Shown: in pieces, positions 1 to 6,265 of the stretch | How positions within the stretch are numbered: the stretch's first letter is position 1 | How the letters are laid out: each line of letters opens with the position of its first letter | Source: Clostridiales bacterium | Lineage (GTDB): Bacteria > Bacillota > Clostridia > Saccharofermentanales > UBA5734 | DNA: 7,658 nt | Assembly: GCA_003451915.1 (NCBI GenBank) | Contig: DMJC01000151.1 | Location: 1-7,658, forward strand | Reading direction: 5' to 3' | Made by a program: the position numbers and the translations under genes | Notes under the pieces: generated by a model | Database searches by the model: none | What the model was told of the DNA's origin: nothing | Seen by the model: the letters and a program-made list of their open reading frames with translations, nothing else

Positions 1-2705
1 GGGTTAGGCTGTTCTGCCGGGCTGATGGCAAATCCAAACAAATGTCCACAGCGGATTGACAGTCCGAATCCGGTCTTGTCTTTCAATGAAAGCCAGTCAA
101 TACCGGGATAAATTCCAGGTGAATTGCCGGGCAGCCGGACACCTTTCTCATGATCGATCTGGTTACCTTGATAAAGGCCACGGCGCGGACTTTTGTGCAG
201 ACTGGCCATTCCTGGCCCAGGGCCGCCGCCAAACCAGCTGATCTGATCAAACACTCTGTTAAGATGCATGGTCAGCCCAAAACAAGGCATTTTCGGCAAC
301 GACTCGGCCAGCGGCCGGATACTCGTAAAAATACGAAGATCACCTGCAGTGCGGATCTCATAACGGACAATCAATTCATGGCTGGCTGTTTTACCGGCAG
401 CAGCCAGGAGGATCATCATTTCAATCACAGCGGTATGGCCGTCACAGCCTTCTTGACTGGTCATCACTTGTGGTATCAGACGATCATATCCAGCTTGTTG
501 CCATTCAAGCAGACATGGCAGATCTAAAAAATCAGGTCTGCGCCAAAAGGAAGTCTGCAGGCCTGGCTGAGCATGACCAGGGCTAAGGTTCGCAGCCATT
601 AATTCTCGATCGCCCATCCGCCAGCTTTCCAGCGACCCATTGATCCTGTTGAACACCATCCAGAAGCGGCCGCCGGACACAATCAAATGGTGCCGGTCAG
701 ATTCCAGGCGCAGCCGGCCGCTGCTCTGACCCGGTGCTTCCAGATCAGGCCGCACAGCCGCAGTCAGCGCAAATTCCTGGAAAAAAGCCTCTTCACCACA
801 GTCAGCCCAAAGTCCGGATTTGGCATACGTGACTTCAAAGCGCAAAAGATATTCGGCACCATCTTCAAAGGTCAGATCACCGAATAATAATTCAATGAAT
901 TGTTCATCACCGGGACCGCAGCGAATGTTGTCAATTTCACCTGTGAGAATAAAACGTCCATTGCGCAGCAAAAGCCAGTCGACTTGATAATTGTCAGCGG
1001 AAAGCCACTGATGTTCATTTTTGACCAGAAAAGCTCCATTGACTGCGTCGATAGCTGTGATTTTCAAAGCATGATGAAGCTGACGCAATTCATTGAGCAT
1101 CAAAACATCCTGCCGGCCCCAGACAAAATAACATTGGCCCAGCACCGGGGATTGATTCAGCCAGAAGTTATCAAGAATTCCTGAATAACCACTGCCCGTG
1201 TGTTCGGCCAGATCGGCACAGATATCGCCGGTATCAACCAGATGTACCGGGCGTCCTGAGTCTAAAGACCGGATCTTCTCGGTCAGCTGTATAGTCAGCT
1301 GCCCCGTCTGGCGGAACAAACCGGCAGACCAGAGGACAACACAGGGATGATTGAAGTCGCGGATAATCAGCCGCTCCAATCGATCTGCTGCTGCTTTCAG
1401 CCAGCGCGGATCCTCACGGATGACATCCAGCATTTGTGGATGGGCTATATCCAGAGGAGCCTCATCAATCACCAGTACACCATAGATGTCGCACAACTCA
1501 AGCAAGATCGGATCTGCCGGATAATCTTTTATGTAGATCGCATTAAGGTGACTCTGGCGCAGCCTGCGCAGTAAAGTCACCATCTCCCGGCTGTCAGTCA
1601 GGCTCTCAGCAGGACAGACCGCTGACCTTAACTGAACAGGTTTGTTATTCAGCCAGATTCTGCCATCCCGGCAGGAGACAGTCCGAAAACCAACCGGCTG
1701 GTGAATGCACGACAGCTCATGGCCGCCGCGTTCTTCGACACTCAAATAAAGATCATAAAGCTCGGGCAATTCATCATTCCAGGCTTGAATGCCAGATAAA
1801 GCGATCCTGACCGTCAATCGGCCGACCGCCTGAACCGGTGAAATATATTCTTGATCTTCAACCTGTTTGAGTCTCACAGCCCAGGCTGTCTCATGAATAT
1901 TGGCATCTTTGCGCCAAAGCGAAACTCTCAGGCTGGGGCTATCCATTGCAATGCGGTAGGAAATCAGCGTCAAATCAAGATCCAACTGCCAATCCCCTTC
2001 ATCTGACAGCGGCGTTGTCCGAACCCGTACATCGTCAATCGAAATAGCCGAGACTGCCTCAATCCAGATATCGCGGATCAATCCGCTCATCAGCGTCATC
2101 GGCTGTTTTTCAAGATAACTGCCGTCGCTCAAGGGATATATCATGATGAAAAGCTCATTATCGCCATCGTGTAAATGAACAGTAATATCGAATTCAGCCG
2201 GCAGACAGCTGCCTTGCGTGTACCCTGTCAGCTTGCCGTTGACGAAGATATGGCAGGCGCTGCTGACCCCCTGCAAAACCAGTTTCTTGCGAATGCCACC
2301 CCAGGTCAGCGGTAAACGGCAGGTTCGCCGGCAGACCAGAACAGGCATCTCTGAAGGTACAAAAGGTGGTGTGACCGGAAATGGATAACCGATTTTGCTT
2401 TCCTGTGAAGGCATCTGACAGGCAATTCCCCCGGGGACAGTCATCGGATCAAAACCCGACCTGAAAGACAGTATACTCTCGGGCAATTGAAGTATGTCTG
2501 CATATCGGCGACATTCCCAGCCATTGTTTAAATTTAAGATATACGGTGAAACGTAACGGCGGTTATCGTTCACAGCATGACGGCAAGACGGCAGATCGGG
2601 AAAAGGCACACGATAAACATGCGCAGGCATCCGGCCGATCTGCTGAACATCAAGATTGTTCCAATCCGGCCATGTTCCCCTTCCAGGATAAAGATTGGCT
2701 TTCAT
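1..2705 (-). CDS. LacZ-type glycoside hydrolase family 2 protein, active site degenerate, 3' end outside window
   Basis: My reading gives 901 uninterrupted codons from ATG at 2705 to the window edge, preceded by the ribosome binding site AGGGAGGAG. No signal peptide is visible, so a cytoplasmic protein is expected. LacZ landmarks occur in order: W..N..V..I.R.PAH near the N-terminus (residues about 15-29), the sugar-binding domain with YPFPVTPPFVP (107-116) and TQGSCLPAEFDIT (163-175), DGSYLE (194-199), a TIM-barrel part with HPCVVLWSAGLF (453-464), and a beta-sandwich part with WFGGGPG (824-830). E. coli LacZ has 1024 residues, so perhaps 60-100 are missing beyond the window. Active LacZ enzymes have WSLGNE at the acid/base; here the Glu position is Phe464. 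The other catalytic and metal positions are also changed (see findings). By family it would be a beta-galactosidase, but by residues it is probably not an active one. It has no close partner gene on its strand in this window. Confidence 0.88.
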   Translation of the reverse strand, partial: MKANLYPGRGTWPDWNNLDVQQIGRMPAHVYRVPFPDLPSCRHAVNDNRRYVSPYILNLNNGWECRRYADILQLPESILSFRSGFDPMTVPGGIACQMPSQESKIGYPFPVTPPFVPSEMPVLVCRRTCRLPLTWGGIRKKLVLQGVSSACHIFVNGKLTGYTQGSCLPAEFDITVHLHDGDNELFIMIYPLSDGSYLEKQPMTLMSGLIRDIWIEAVSAISIDDVRVRTTPLSDEGDWQLDLDLTLISYRIAMDSPSLRVSLWRKDANIHETAWAVRLKQVEDQEYISPVQAVGRLTVRIALSGIQAWNDELPELYDLYLSVEERGGHELSCIHQPVGFRTVSCRDGRIWLNNKPVQLRSAVCPAESLTDSREMVTLLRRLRQSHLNAIYIKDYPADPILLELCDIYGVLVIDEAPLDIAHPQMLDVIREDPRWLKAAADRLERLIIRDFNHPCVVLWSAGLFRQTGQLTIQLTEKIRSLDSGRPVHLVDTGDICADLAEHTGSGYSGILDNFWLNQSPVLGQCYFVWGRQDVLMLNELRQLHHALKITAIDAVNGAFLVKNEHQWLSADNYQVDWLLLRNGRFILTGEIDNIRCGPGDEQFIELLFGDLTFEDGAEYLLRFEVTYAKSGLWADCGEEAFFQEFALTAAVRPDLEAPGQSSGRLRLESDRHHLIVSGGRFWMVFNRINGSLESWRMGDRELMAANLSPGHAQPGLQTSFWRRPDFLDLPCLLEWQQAGYDRLIPQVMTSQEGCDGHTAVIEMMILLAAAGKTASHELIVRYEIRTAGDLRIFTSIRPLAESLPKMPCFGLTMHLNRVFDQISWFGGGPGPGMASLHKSPRRGLYQGNQIDHEKGVRLPGNSPGIYPGIDWLSLKDKTGFGLSIRCGHLFGFAISPAEQPN

Positions 2706-2738
2706 CTGCTCCTCCCTTTGGCGCATGTCCTTGTGTCA

Positions 2739-2833
2739 AGTGTCATGAAACCTAGAAAACTGTTGGTCTGCAGCCCGTCACGGCAATATCGTGTCAGGCT
2801 GCAGACGTACAGTTTTCAATGTTTCATGACACT
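2739..2833. repeat. 95-bp interrupted perfect-axis inverted repeat
   Basis: The two 44-nt arms (2739-2782 and 2790-2833) pair about one axis at 38 of 44 positions around a 7-nt centre. Perfectly paired blocks are AGTGTCATGAAAC with its complement (13 bp), GAAAACTGT (9 bp), TCTGCAGCC (9 bp) and CACG (4 bp). They are separated by 3-nt steps that hold the only mismatches, giving a roughly 12-bp period. It lies 18 bp upstream of the ribosome binding site of the GH2 gene. It could be a transcript leader hairpin, an operator region or a miniature mobile element. No T-tract follows, so it is not an ordinary terminator. Confidence 0.85.
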
Positions 2834-2889
2834 AGTAACACTGGAATAAGCCTATCATGATATTTTGTTGCCGACAAGCGGAATATGAC

Positions 2890-2918
2890 TTGACAGGGCA
2901 GACTTCTGACATTAAAAT
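2890..2918 (+). promoter_or_regulatory. Promoter of the tRNA-Pro gene
   Basis: A perfect -35 box TTGACA (2890-2895) is followed by a 17-nt spacer and a -10 box TAAAAT (2913-2918, five of six consensus bases). The predicted start near 2925 leaves a 5' leader of only about six bases before the mature tRNA. Confidence 0.85.
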
Positions 2919-2930
2919 TGGAAAGGTCCT

Positions 2931-3007
2931 CGGGGTGTAGCTCAGGTGGCTAGAGTGCTTGCTTGGGGTGCAAGAGGTCGCACGTTCAAATCGTGTCACT
3001 CCGACCA
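2931..3007 (+). tRNA. tRNA-Pro, anticodon GGG
   Basis: A complete cloverleaf can be drawn. The acceptor stem CGGGGTG pairs with CACTCCG with one G-U pair. The D arm is GCTC/GAGT, the anticodon stem CTTGC/GCAAG has the loop TTGGGGT, and the T arm is GCACG/CGTGT with the loop TTCAAAT. Anticodon GGG sits at 2965-2967 and reads proline codons CCC and CCU. The 3' CCA is encoded (3005-3007). It has its own promoter upstream and its own terminator downstream, so it is a single-gene unit. It is convergent with pnp and divergent from the GH2 gene. Confidence 0.97.
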
Positions 3008-3008
3008 G

Positions 3009-3049
3009 ATAAAATGCGAAGTCAACTCAGACTTCGCATTTTATATTTC
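3009..3049 (+). terminator. Hairpin terminator after tRNA-Pro
   Basis: A perfect 15-bp stem (3009-3023 with 3030-3044) with the six-base loop AACTCA ends in TTTTATATTT. It begins one base after the tRNA CCA. The stem starts with an A/T-rich run on the other side too, so it may also stop transcripts coming from pnp on the minus strand. Confidence 0.9.
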
Positions 3050-3075
3050 AGGTCAATTAATTTTATTGAAAAGTT

Positions 3076-3205
3076 ATAGGTGAAAAGTGAAAGGTGAAGA
3101 GTGAAAAGTATCGCTTCGCGATGATTTCGCACCTTTGGTGCGATTGATCGCCGAAGGCGCACCCTTCACCTTTCACTTTTCATCTTTCATTCTTCATCCT
3201 TCACC
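3076..3205. repeat. Heptamer-based palindromic element with three apical mini-hairpins
   Basis: The arms 3083-3102 and 3161-3180 pair at 19 of 20 positions, and pairing continues imperfectly outward to about 3076 and 3187. Both arms are made of 7-bp units: TGAAAAG, TGAAAGG, TGAAGAG, TGAAAAG on the left, and CTTCACC, TTTCACT, TTTCATC, TTTCATT, CTTCATC, CTTCACC on the right (3164-3205). Between the arms lie three small hairpins: ATCGC-TTC-GCGAT (3110-3122), TCGCACC-TTT-GGTGCGA (3127-3143) and CGCC-GAA-GGCG (3149-3159). The folded form would be a long stem carrying a three-lobed head. No reading frame explains it. It probably belongs to a dispersed intergenic repeat family and may end pnp transcripts. 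Confidence 0.88.
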
Positions 3206-3210
3206 CAACT

Positions 3211-3245
3211 TATCCGTCATCCGTTATCCGTTATCCGTTATCTTG
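3211..3245. repeat. Tandem heptamer array TATCCGT abutting the pnp stop
   Basis: Four near-identical 7-bp units (TATCCGT, CATCCGT, TATCCGT, TATCCGT) and one decayed unit (TATCTTG) run from 3211 to 3245, three bases before the pnp stop codon. The period is the same as in the neighbouring palindrome, but the unit sequence differs. Confidence 0.85.
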
Positions 3246-3248
3246 TCA

Positions 3249-5576
3249 TCAGAATTCCCGCTCTTTACGCGGATGGCTGCTGCCTGTATCGCGATTATCA
3301 ACGCGACGGTCATCGCGCTGCTGCGGACGATCGTTTCGATAAGGACGATCAACGCTCGGGCCACGGCCACGGTCGCCGCCACGGCTGCCACGGTCTCCAC
3401 GATCACCGCCACGGTCGCCACGGTCAGAACGACGATCATCACGCGGCGGACGACGCTCACCGCCTTCAGCCTCGACATAATCAGCAGGTTTCTCCATGCA
3501 GTCGCGCATTGACAGATTAATGCGGCCTTGACCGTCAATCTCAACAACCTTAACTGTCACGGTATCTCCTTCTTTAACAACATCTTCAACACGTTCAACA
3601 CGCTTCCAGGCCATCTTGGAAATATGCACCAGACCTTCTTTGCCCGGCAGGAATTCGACAAAAGCACCGAAATTCATCAGGCGTGTTACGCGGCCGGTGA
3701 AAACCTGTCCCGGTTCAGGATCATTGGCAATACCGAGAATCATCGCCAGAGCACGGTCCGAAGCTTCACTGTTCGGTGAAGCAACGAATACGCGGCCGTC
3801 GTCTTCGATGTCAATTTCAACACCAGTCTCGTCAATGATACGATTGATGACTTTACCGCCTGAACCGATGACTTCACGGATTTTATCAACCGGAATGGTG
3901 ATCTGGACAATCTTGGGAGCGAATTTTGACAATTCTTTACGCGGTTCAGGCATGCATGGCAGTATGACATCGTTGATGATCTGCAGGCGGCCTTTACGGG
4001 TCAGGGCGAAGGCGTCACGGATAATATCATAGGAGAGGCCATCGACCTTGATATCAACCTGGATTGAGGTGATGCCATCAACCGTGCCGGCTACCTTGAA
4101 GTCCATATCACCGAAGAAGTCTTCGATGCCCTGGATATCCATAAAAACCAGATAATCGTTTTCATTTTCTTCATTGACAATCAAGCCGGAAGAAATGCCT
4201 GCAACCGGCTTTTTGATCGGCACACCGGCATCCATCAAAGCCAGCGTGCTGGCGCAGACGGATCCTTGTGATGTTGAACCGTTAGACATCAGGATTTCCG
4301 ATACGCAGCGGATGGCATAGGGGAATTCTTCTTCGTTCGGAAGCACTGGAACCAGCGAACGCTCTGCCAATGCACCATGGCCGATTTCACGGCGTCCGGC
4401 TGAACGAGAAGCTTTGGCCTCACCAGTGCTGTAGCCCGGGAAATTGTAGTGATGCATGTAGCGCTTCTGCTCTTCTTTGTCCAGACCATCCAGCATCTGG
4501 ACTTTGGACAGCGGAGCCAGTGTGCAGGTGGTCAGGACTTGCGTCTGTCCACGCTGGAAAAGGCCGGTACCGTGTACGCGCGGCAACAGCCCGACATCGG
4601 CTGAAAGCGGACGGATCTGGTCAATCGCACGGCCATCAACACGGCGATGCTCTTTGAACAGATATTCGCGGACAACCTTCTTCTCGAGTTTATACATGGC
4701 ATCGCCGACATAGGATGACCATTCGGGATTCAGTTCGGCGATGTGCGCTGCTGCAGCTTCTTTAAGTTCATCGACTTTTGCGTCGCGGACACTCTTATCA
4801 TCTGAAAGGACAGCAGTGCGCATGCTCTCATAAGCAAAAGCTTTGATTGCATCGAAAACTTCAGCCGGGACATCAGAAGAAGTGTAGCTAAATTTAGGCT
4901 GTCCGATCTCAGCGACGATACCTTTAATAAAAGCGCAGATTTCCTTGATAACCTGATGGCCTTCAATAATCGCCTGCAGCATCAGGTCGTCCGGCACTTC
5001 ATTGGCACCGGCTTCGATCATGCAGACTTTCTCCTCAGTACCAGCCAAGGTAACCTGCATCTCGCTCAGATCGCGCTGTTTTTCATCAGGATTGATAATG
5101 ATCTGGCCATCAATCAAACCAATCTGTACACCGGCGATAGGTCCGTTCCAGGGAATCGAAGAAATGGCCACAGCGATTGAAGAACCGATCATGGATGCAA
5201 TTTCCGGCGAACAGTCCTGGTCAACTGACAGAACCAGATTGCTGACAACGACATCGTTTCTCAGGTCTTTCGGGAAAAGCGGCCGCATCGGCCGGTCGAT
5301 GACCCGCGAAACCAGGATGGCTTTCTCGGATGGACGCCCTTCACGCTTGATAAAGCCGCCGGGAATCTTGCCGACGCTGTACATCTTCTCCTCGTAATCC
5401 ACGCTGAGCGGGAAATAGTCGATGCCAGCCCGTGGTGTGGCTGACGCGGTTGCGGTCGTCAGAATGACCGTGTCGCCATAGCGGACCAGACAGGATCCGG
5501 TGGCGAACTGTGCCAGACGGCCAGTTTCGATGACCAGCGGGCGGCCGGCCAAAGTTGTTTGAAATTTTCTTTCCAT
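3249..5576 (-). CDS. pnp: Polyribonucleotide nucleotidyltransferase (PNPase)
   Basis: This 775-residue protein degrades RNA 3' to 5' using phosphate and releases nucleoside diphosphates. It acts in the cytoplasm as a trimer, usually within RNA-decay complexes. The order is RNase PH domain 1 (about 10-145), a helical linker, RNase PH domain 2 (about 315-535), a KH domain with the loop VIGSGGKVI (569-577), and an S1 domain (about 623-692). The family signature GRREIGHGALAERSL (394-408) and the catalytic aspartates D486 and D492 in EDFFGDMDFKVAG are present, at the same numbers as in E. coli. Residues about 705-770 form a low-complexity tail of R, D and G, which makes the protein longer than the usual 700-710 residues. 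The start is supported by GGAGGT eight bases upstream. It lies 183 bp after rpsO, the classical order, so read-through from rpsO is likely. Confidence 0.98.
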   Translation of the reverse strand: MERKFQTTLAGRPLVIETGRLAQFATGSCLVRYGDTVILTTATASATPRAGIDYFPLSVDYEEKMYSVGKIPGGFIKREGRPSEKAILVSRVIDRPMRPLFPKDLRNDVVVSNLVLSVDQDCSPEIASMIGSSIAVAISSIPWNGPIAGVQIGLIDGQIIINPDEKQRDLSEMQVTLAGTEEKVCMIEAGANEVPDDLMLQAIIEGHQVIKEICAFIKGIVAEIGQPKFSYTSSDVPAEVFDAIKAFAYESMRTAVLSDDKSVRDAKVDELKEAAAAHIAELNPEWSSYVGDAMYKLEKKVVREYLFKEHRRVDGRAIDQIRPLSADVGLLPRVHGTGLFQRGQTQVLTTCTLAPLSKVQMLDGLDKEEQKRYMHHYNFPGYSTGEAKASRSAGRREIGHGALAERSLVPVLPNEEEFPYAIRCVSEILMSNGSTSQGSVCASTLALMDAGVPIKKPVAGISSGLIVNEENENDYLVFMDIQGIEDFFGDMDFKVAGTVDGITSIQVDIKVDGLSYDIIRDAFALTRKGRLQIINDVILPCMPEPRKELSKFAPKIVQITIPVDKIREVIGSGGKVINRIIDETGVEIDIEDDGRVFVASPNSEASDRALAMILGIANDPEPGQVFTGRVTRLMNFGAFVEFLPGKEGLVHISKMAWKRVERVEDVVKEGDTVTVKVVEIDGQGRINLSMRDCMEKPADYVEAEGGERRPPRDDRRSDRGDRGGDRGDRGSRGGDRGRGPSVDRPYRNDRPQQRDDRRVDNRDTGSSHPRKEREF

Positions 5577-5699
5577 TGTTTTTACCTCCGTAGGTGATGA
5601 TCAGCATTACTGCTGTCGTTCCCGCGGCACGGTAGCTTGTAGGGTCCGGGGCCGTACCTCTCAGCCACGCAACCTACCTTCTACTGTCCGCGGGTTGTT
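5577..5699 (-). promoter_or_regulatory. Structured pnp 5' leader
   Basis: Between the rpsO terminator and pnp the minus strand can form a long hairpin: CCCGCGG (5694-5688) pairs with CCGCGGG (5627-5621). Inside this, GTAG and GTAGG blocks (5681-5684 and 5673-5677) pair with CTAC and CCTAC (5632-5635 and 5639-5643) around a 3x3 internal loop. A second small hairpin CAGCA-GTAA-TGCTG occupies 5602-5615. The Shine-Dalgarno itself lies in ACCT-ACGG-AGGT, a short hairpin that could mask it. In E. coli, PNPase represses its own synthesis through a leader stem cut by RNase III. A similar role here is inferred from position and structure only. I see no convincing separate pnp promoter. Confidence 0.55.
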
Positions 5700-5712
5700 T
5701 TTTTGCTTCAGA

Positions 5713-5744
5713 GAAAAATTGGTGAGCGAACAACGCTCACCAAT
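5713..5744 (-). terminator. Terminator after rpsO
   Basis: On the minus strand ATTGGTGAGCG, the loop TTGTT and CGCTCACCAAT form a perfect 11-bp stem followed by TTTTCTC. It begins 15 bases after the rpsO stop codon. With pnp next on the same strand, it probably sets the ratio of rpsO to pnp transcripts by partial read-through. Confidence 0.92.
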
Positions 5745-5759
5745 CTGCTCTGTTTGCGA

Positions 5760-6023
5760 TTACTTTCTGATGTTCAGCTTGCTGATGATCGTGCGGTATC
5801 TCTCGATGTCGATACTGGACAGATAGTCCAGCATGCCGCGGCGTTGTCCGACCATCATCAGAAGTCCGCGGCGTGAATGGTGGTCATTCTTATGCGTCTT
5901 CAGATGTTCGGTCAGGTGATTGATCCGCTCGGTCAGAATTGCGATCTGGACTTCCGGTGATCCGGTGTCGCCCTCATGCAGGCCATACGTCGTGATAATC
6001 TCGGCTTTACGTGTTTTGTCCAT
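5760..6023 (-). CDS. rpsO: 30S ribosomal protein S15
   Basis: The 87-residue protein is a primary binder of 16S rRNA and organises the central domain of the 30S platform, contacting 23S rRNA in a bridge. It carries the conserved family blocks [20 protein letters not shown] (18-37), the [12 protein letters not shown] stretch (44-55), which makes rRNA contacts, and the C-terminal [13 protein letters not shown]. Its length is normal for the family (87-89). The start at ATG 6023 follows AGGAGG at a seven-base distance. Upstream is a clear promoter (6104-6132) and downstream a terminator, then pnp. The sequence resembles clostridial S15 in general character. Confidence 0.98.
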   Translation of the reverse strand: MDKTRKAEIITTYGLHEGDTGSPEVQIAILTERINHLTEHLKTHKNDHHSRRGLLMMVGQRRGMLDYLSSIDIERYRTIISKLNIRK

Positions 6024-6098
6024 ATTGTCCTCCTCATTTTAATCCAATTGCAAAGTAGATGGTCGGACATTCCATAAACTTTGACAATGGCAGACTGT
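6024..6098 (-). promoter_or_regulatory. rpsO 5' leader with possible start-site pairing
   Basis: The predicted transcript starts near 6098 and has a leader of about 75 bases. In it ATTGTC (6083-6088 on the minus strand) is complementary to GACAAT (6024-6029), which lies between the Shine-Dalgarno and the start codon, and two further pairs are possible beyond a small bulge. S15 represses its own translation through leader structures that differ between bacterial groups. A six-base match alone is weak evidence that this is such a site. Confidence 0.25.
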
Positions 6099-6103
6099 TT
6101 TAG

Positions 6104-6132
6104 ATATTAGCACATCTGTTCGTCTTTGTCCA
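6104..6132 (-). promoter_or_regulatory. rpsO promoter
   Basis: On the minus strand the -35 box TGGACA (6132-6127, five of six consensus bases) is followed by 17 bases and the -10 box TAATAT (6109-6104). Transcription would start near 6098 and serve rpsO and, by read-through, pnp. The promoter lies just outside the heptamer repeat that follows purM. Confidence 0.75.
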
Positions 6133-6143
6133 GCGGCAATACC

Positions 6144-6263
6144 GGATGAAGGATGAAGGATGATGGACTCGCTACGCTCGCATTTTTCATCCTTCATTCT
6201 TCATCCTTCATTCTTCATCCTTCATTCTTCATCCTTCATTCTTCATCCTTCATTCTTCATCCT
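6144..6263. repeat. Second heptamer palindrome with 11-unit tandem array behind purM
   Basis: From 6187 to 6263 the plus strand is an unbroken run of 11 heptamers alternating TCATCCT and TCATTCT, so the true unit is 14 bp repeated five and a half times. On the left, 6144-6163 (three GGATGAA-type heptamers) pairs with 6187-6206 at 19 of 20 positions, around a G/C-rich head containing GACTCGCTACGCTCGCAT (6166-6183). The array ends two bases before the purM stop codon. Unit length, purine/pyrimidine bias and palindromic plan match the element at 3076-3205, so both probably belong to one repeat family. The right arm has expanded by tandem duplication and the left arm has not. Confidence 0.9.
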
Positions 6264-6265
6264 AA

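Noticed and set aside
56..1574. Several plus-strand open frames of 60-125 codons opposite the GH2 gene
   Set aside because: The minus strand is one continuous LacZ-like frame with recognisable motifs throughout, so these are shadows.
2546..2849. Two overlapping plus-strand open frames at the GH2 start and across the palindrome
   Set aside because: They are antisense to the GH2 N-terminus and end in the inverted repeat. No family resemblance is seen.
2834..2930. Minus-strand promoter for the GH2 gene
   Set aside because: TTGTCG with a 17-nt spacer gives only TAGGCT as -10. A better -10 (TATCAT) has no matching -35 box. Nothing was good enough to annotate.
3135..3512. 125-codon plus-strand open frame across the heptamer repeat and the pnp tail
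   Set aside because: It is antisense to the pnp RDG-rich tail and runs through repeat DNA. Its Ala/Thr/Ile-rich low complexity follows from the repeats, and it has no ribosome binding site that I can see.
5610..5660. T-box-like string (CCGTGCCGCGGGAA) in the pnp leader
   Set aside because: It lacks the exact T-box antiterminator core, a specifier loop and a competing terminator, and pnp is not a typical T-box target.
5621..5705. The hairpin at 5621-5694 followed by a T7 run on the plus strand, read as a plus-strand terminator
   Set aside because: There is no plus-strand gene upstream for it to terminate, and its location in the rpsO-pnp spacer makes a minus-strand leader more sensible.
6187..6263. 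Tandem array considered as a CRISPR array
   Set aside because: Units are 7/14 bp with no spacers, so this is a simple tandem repeat.
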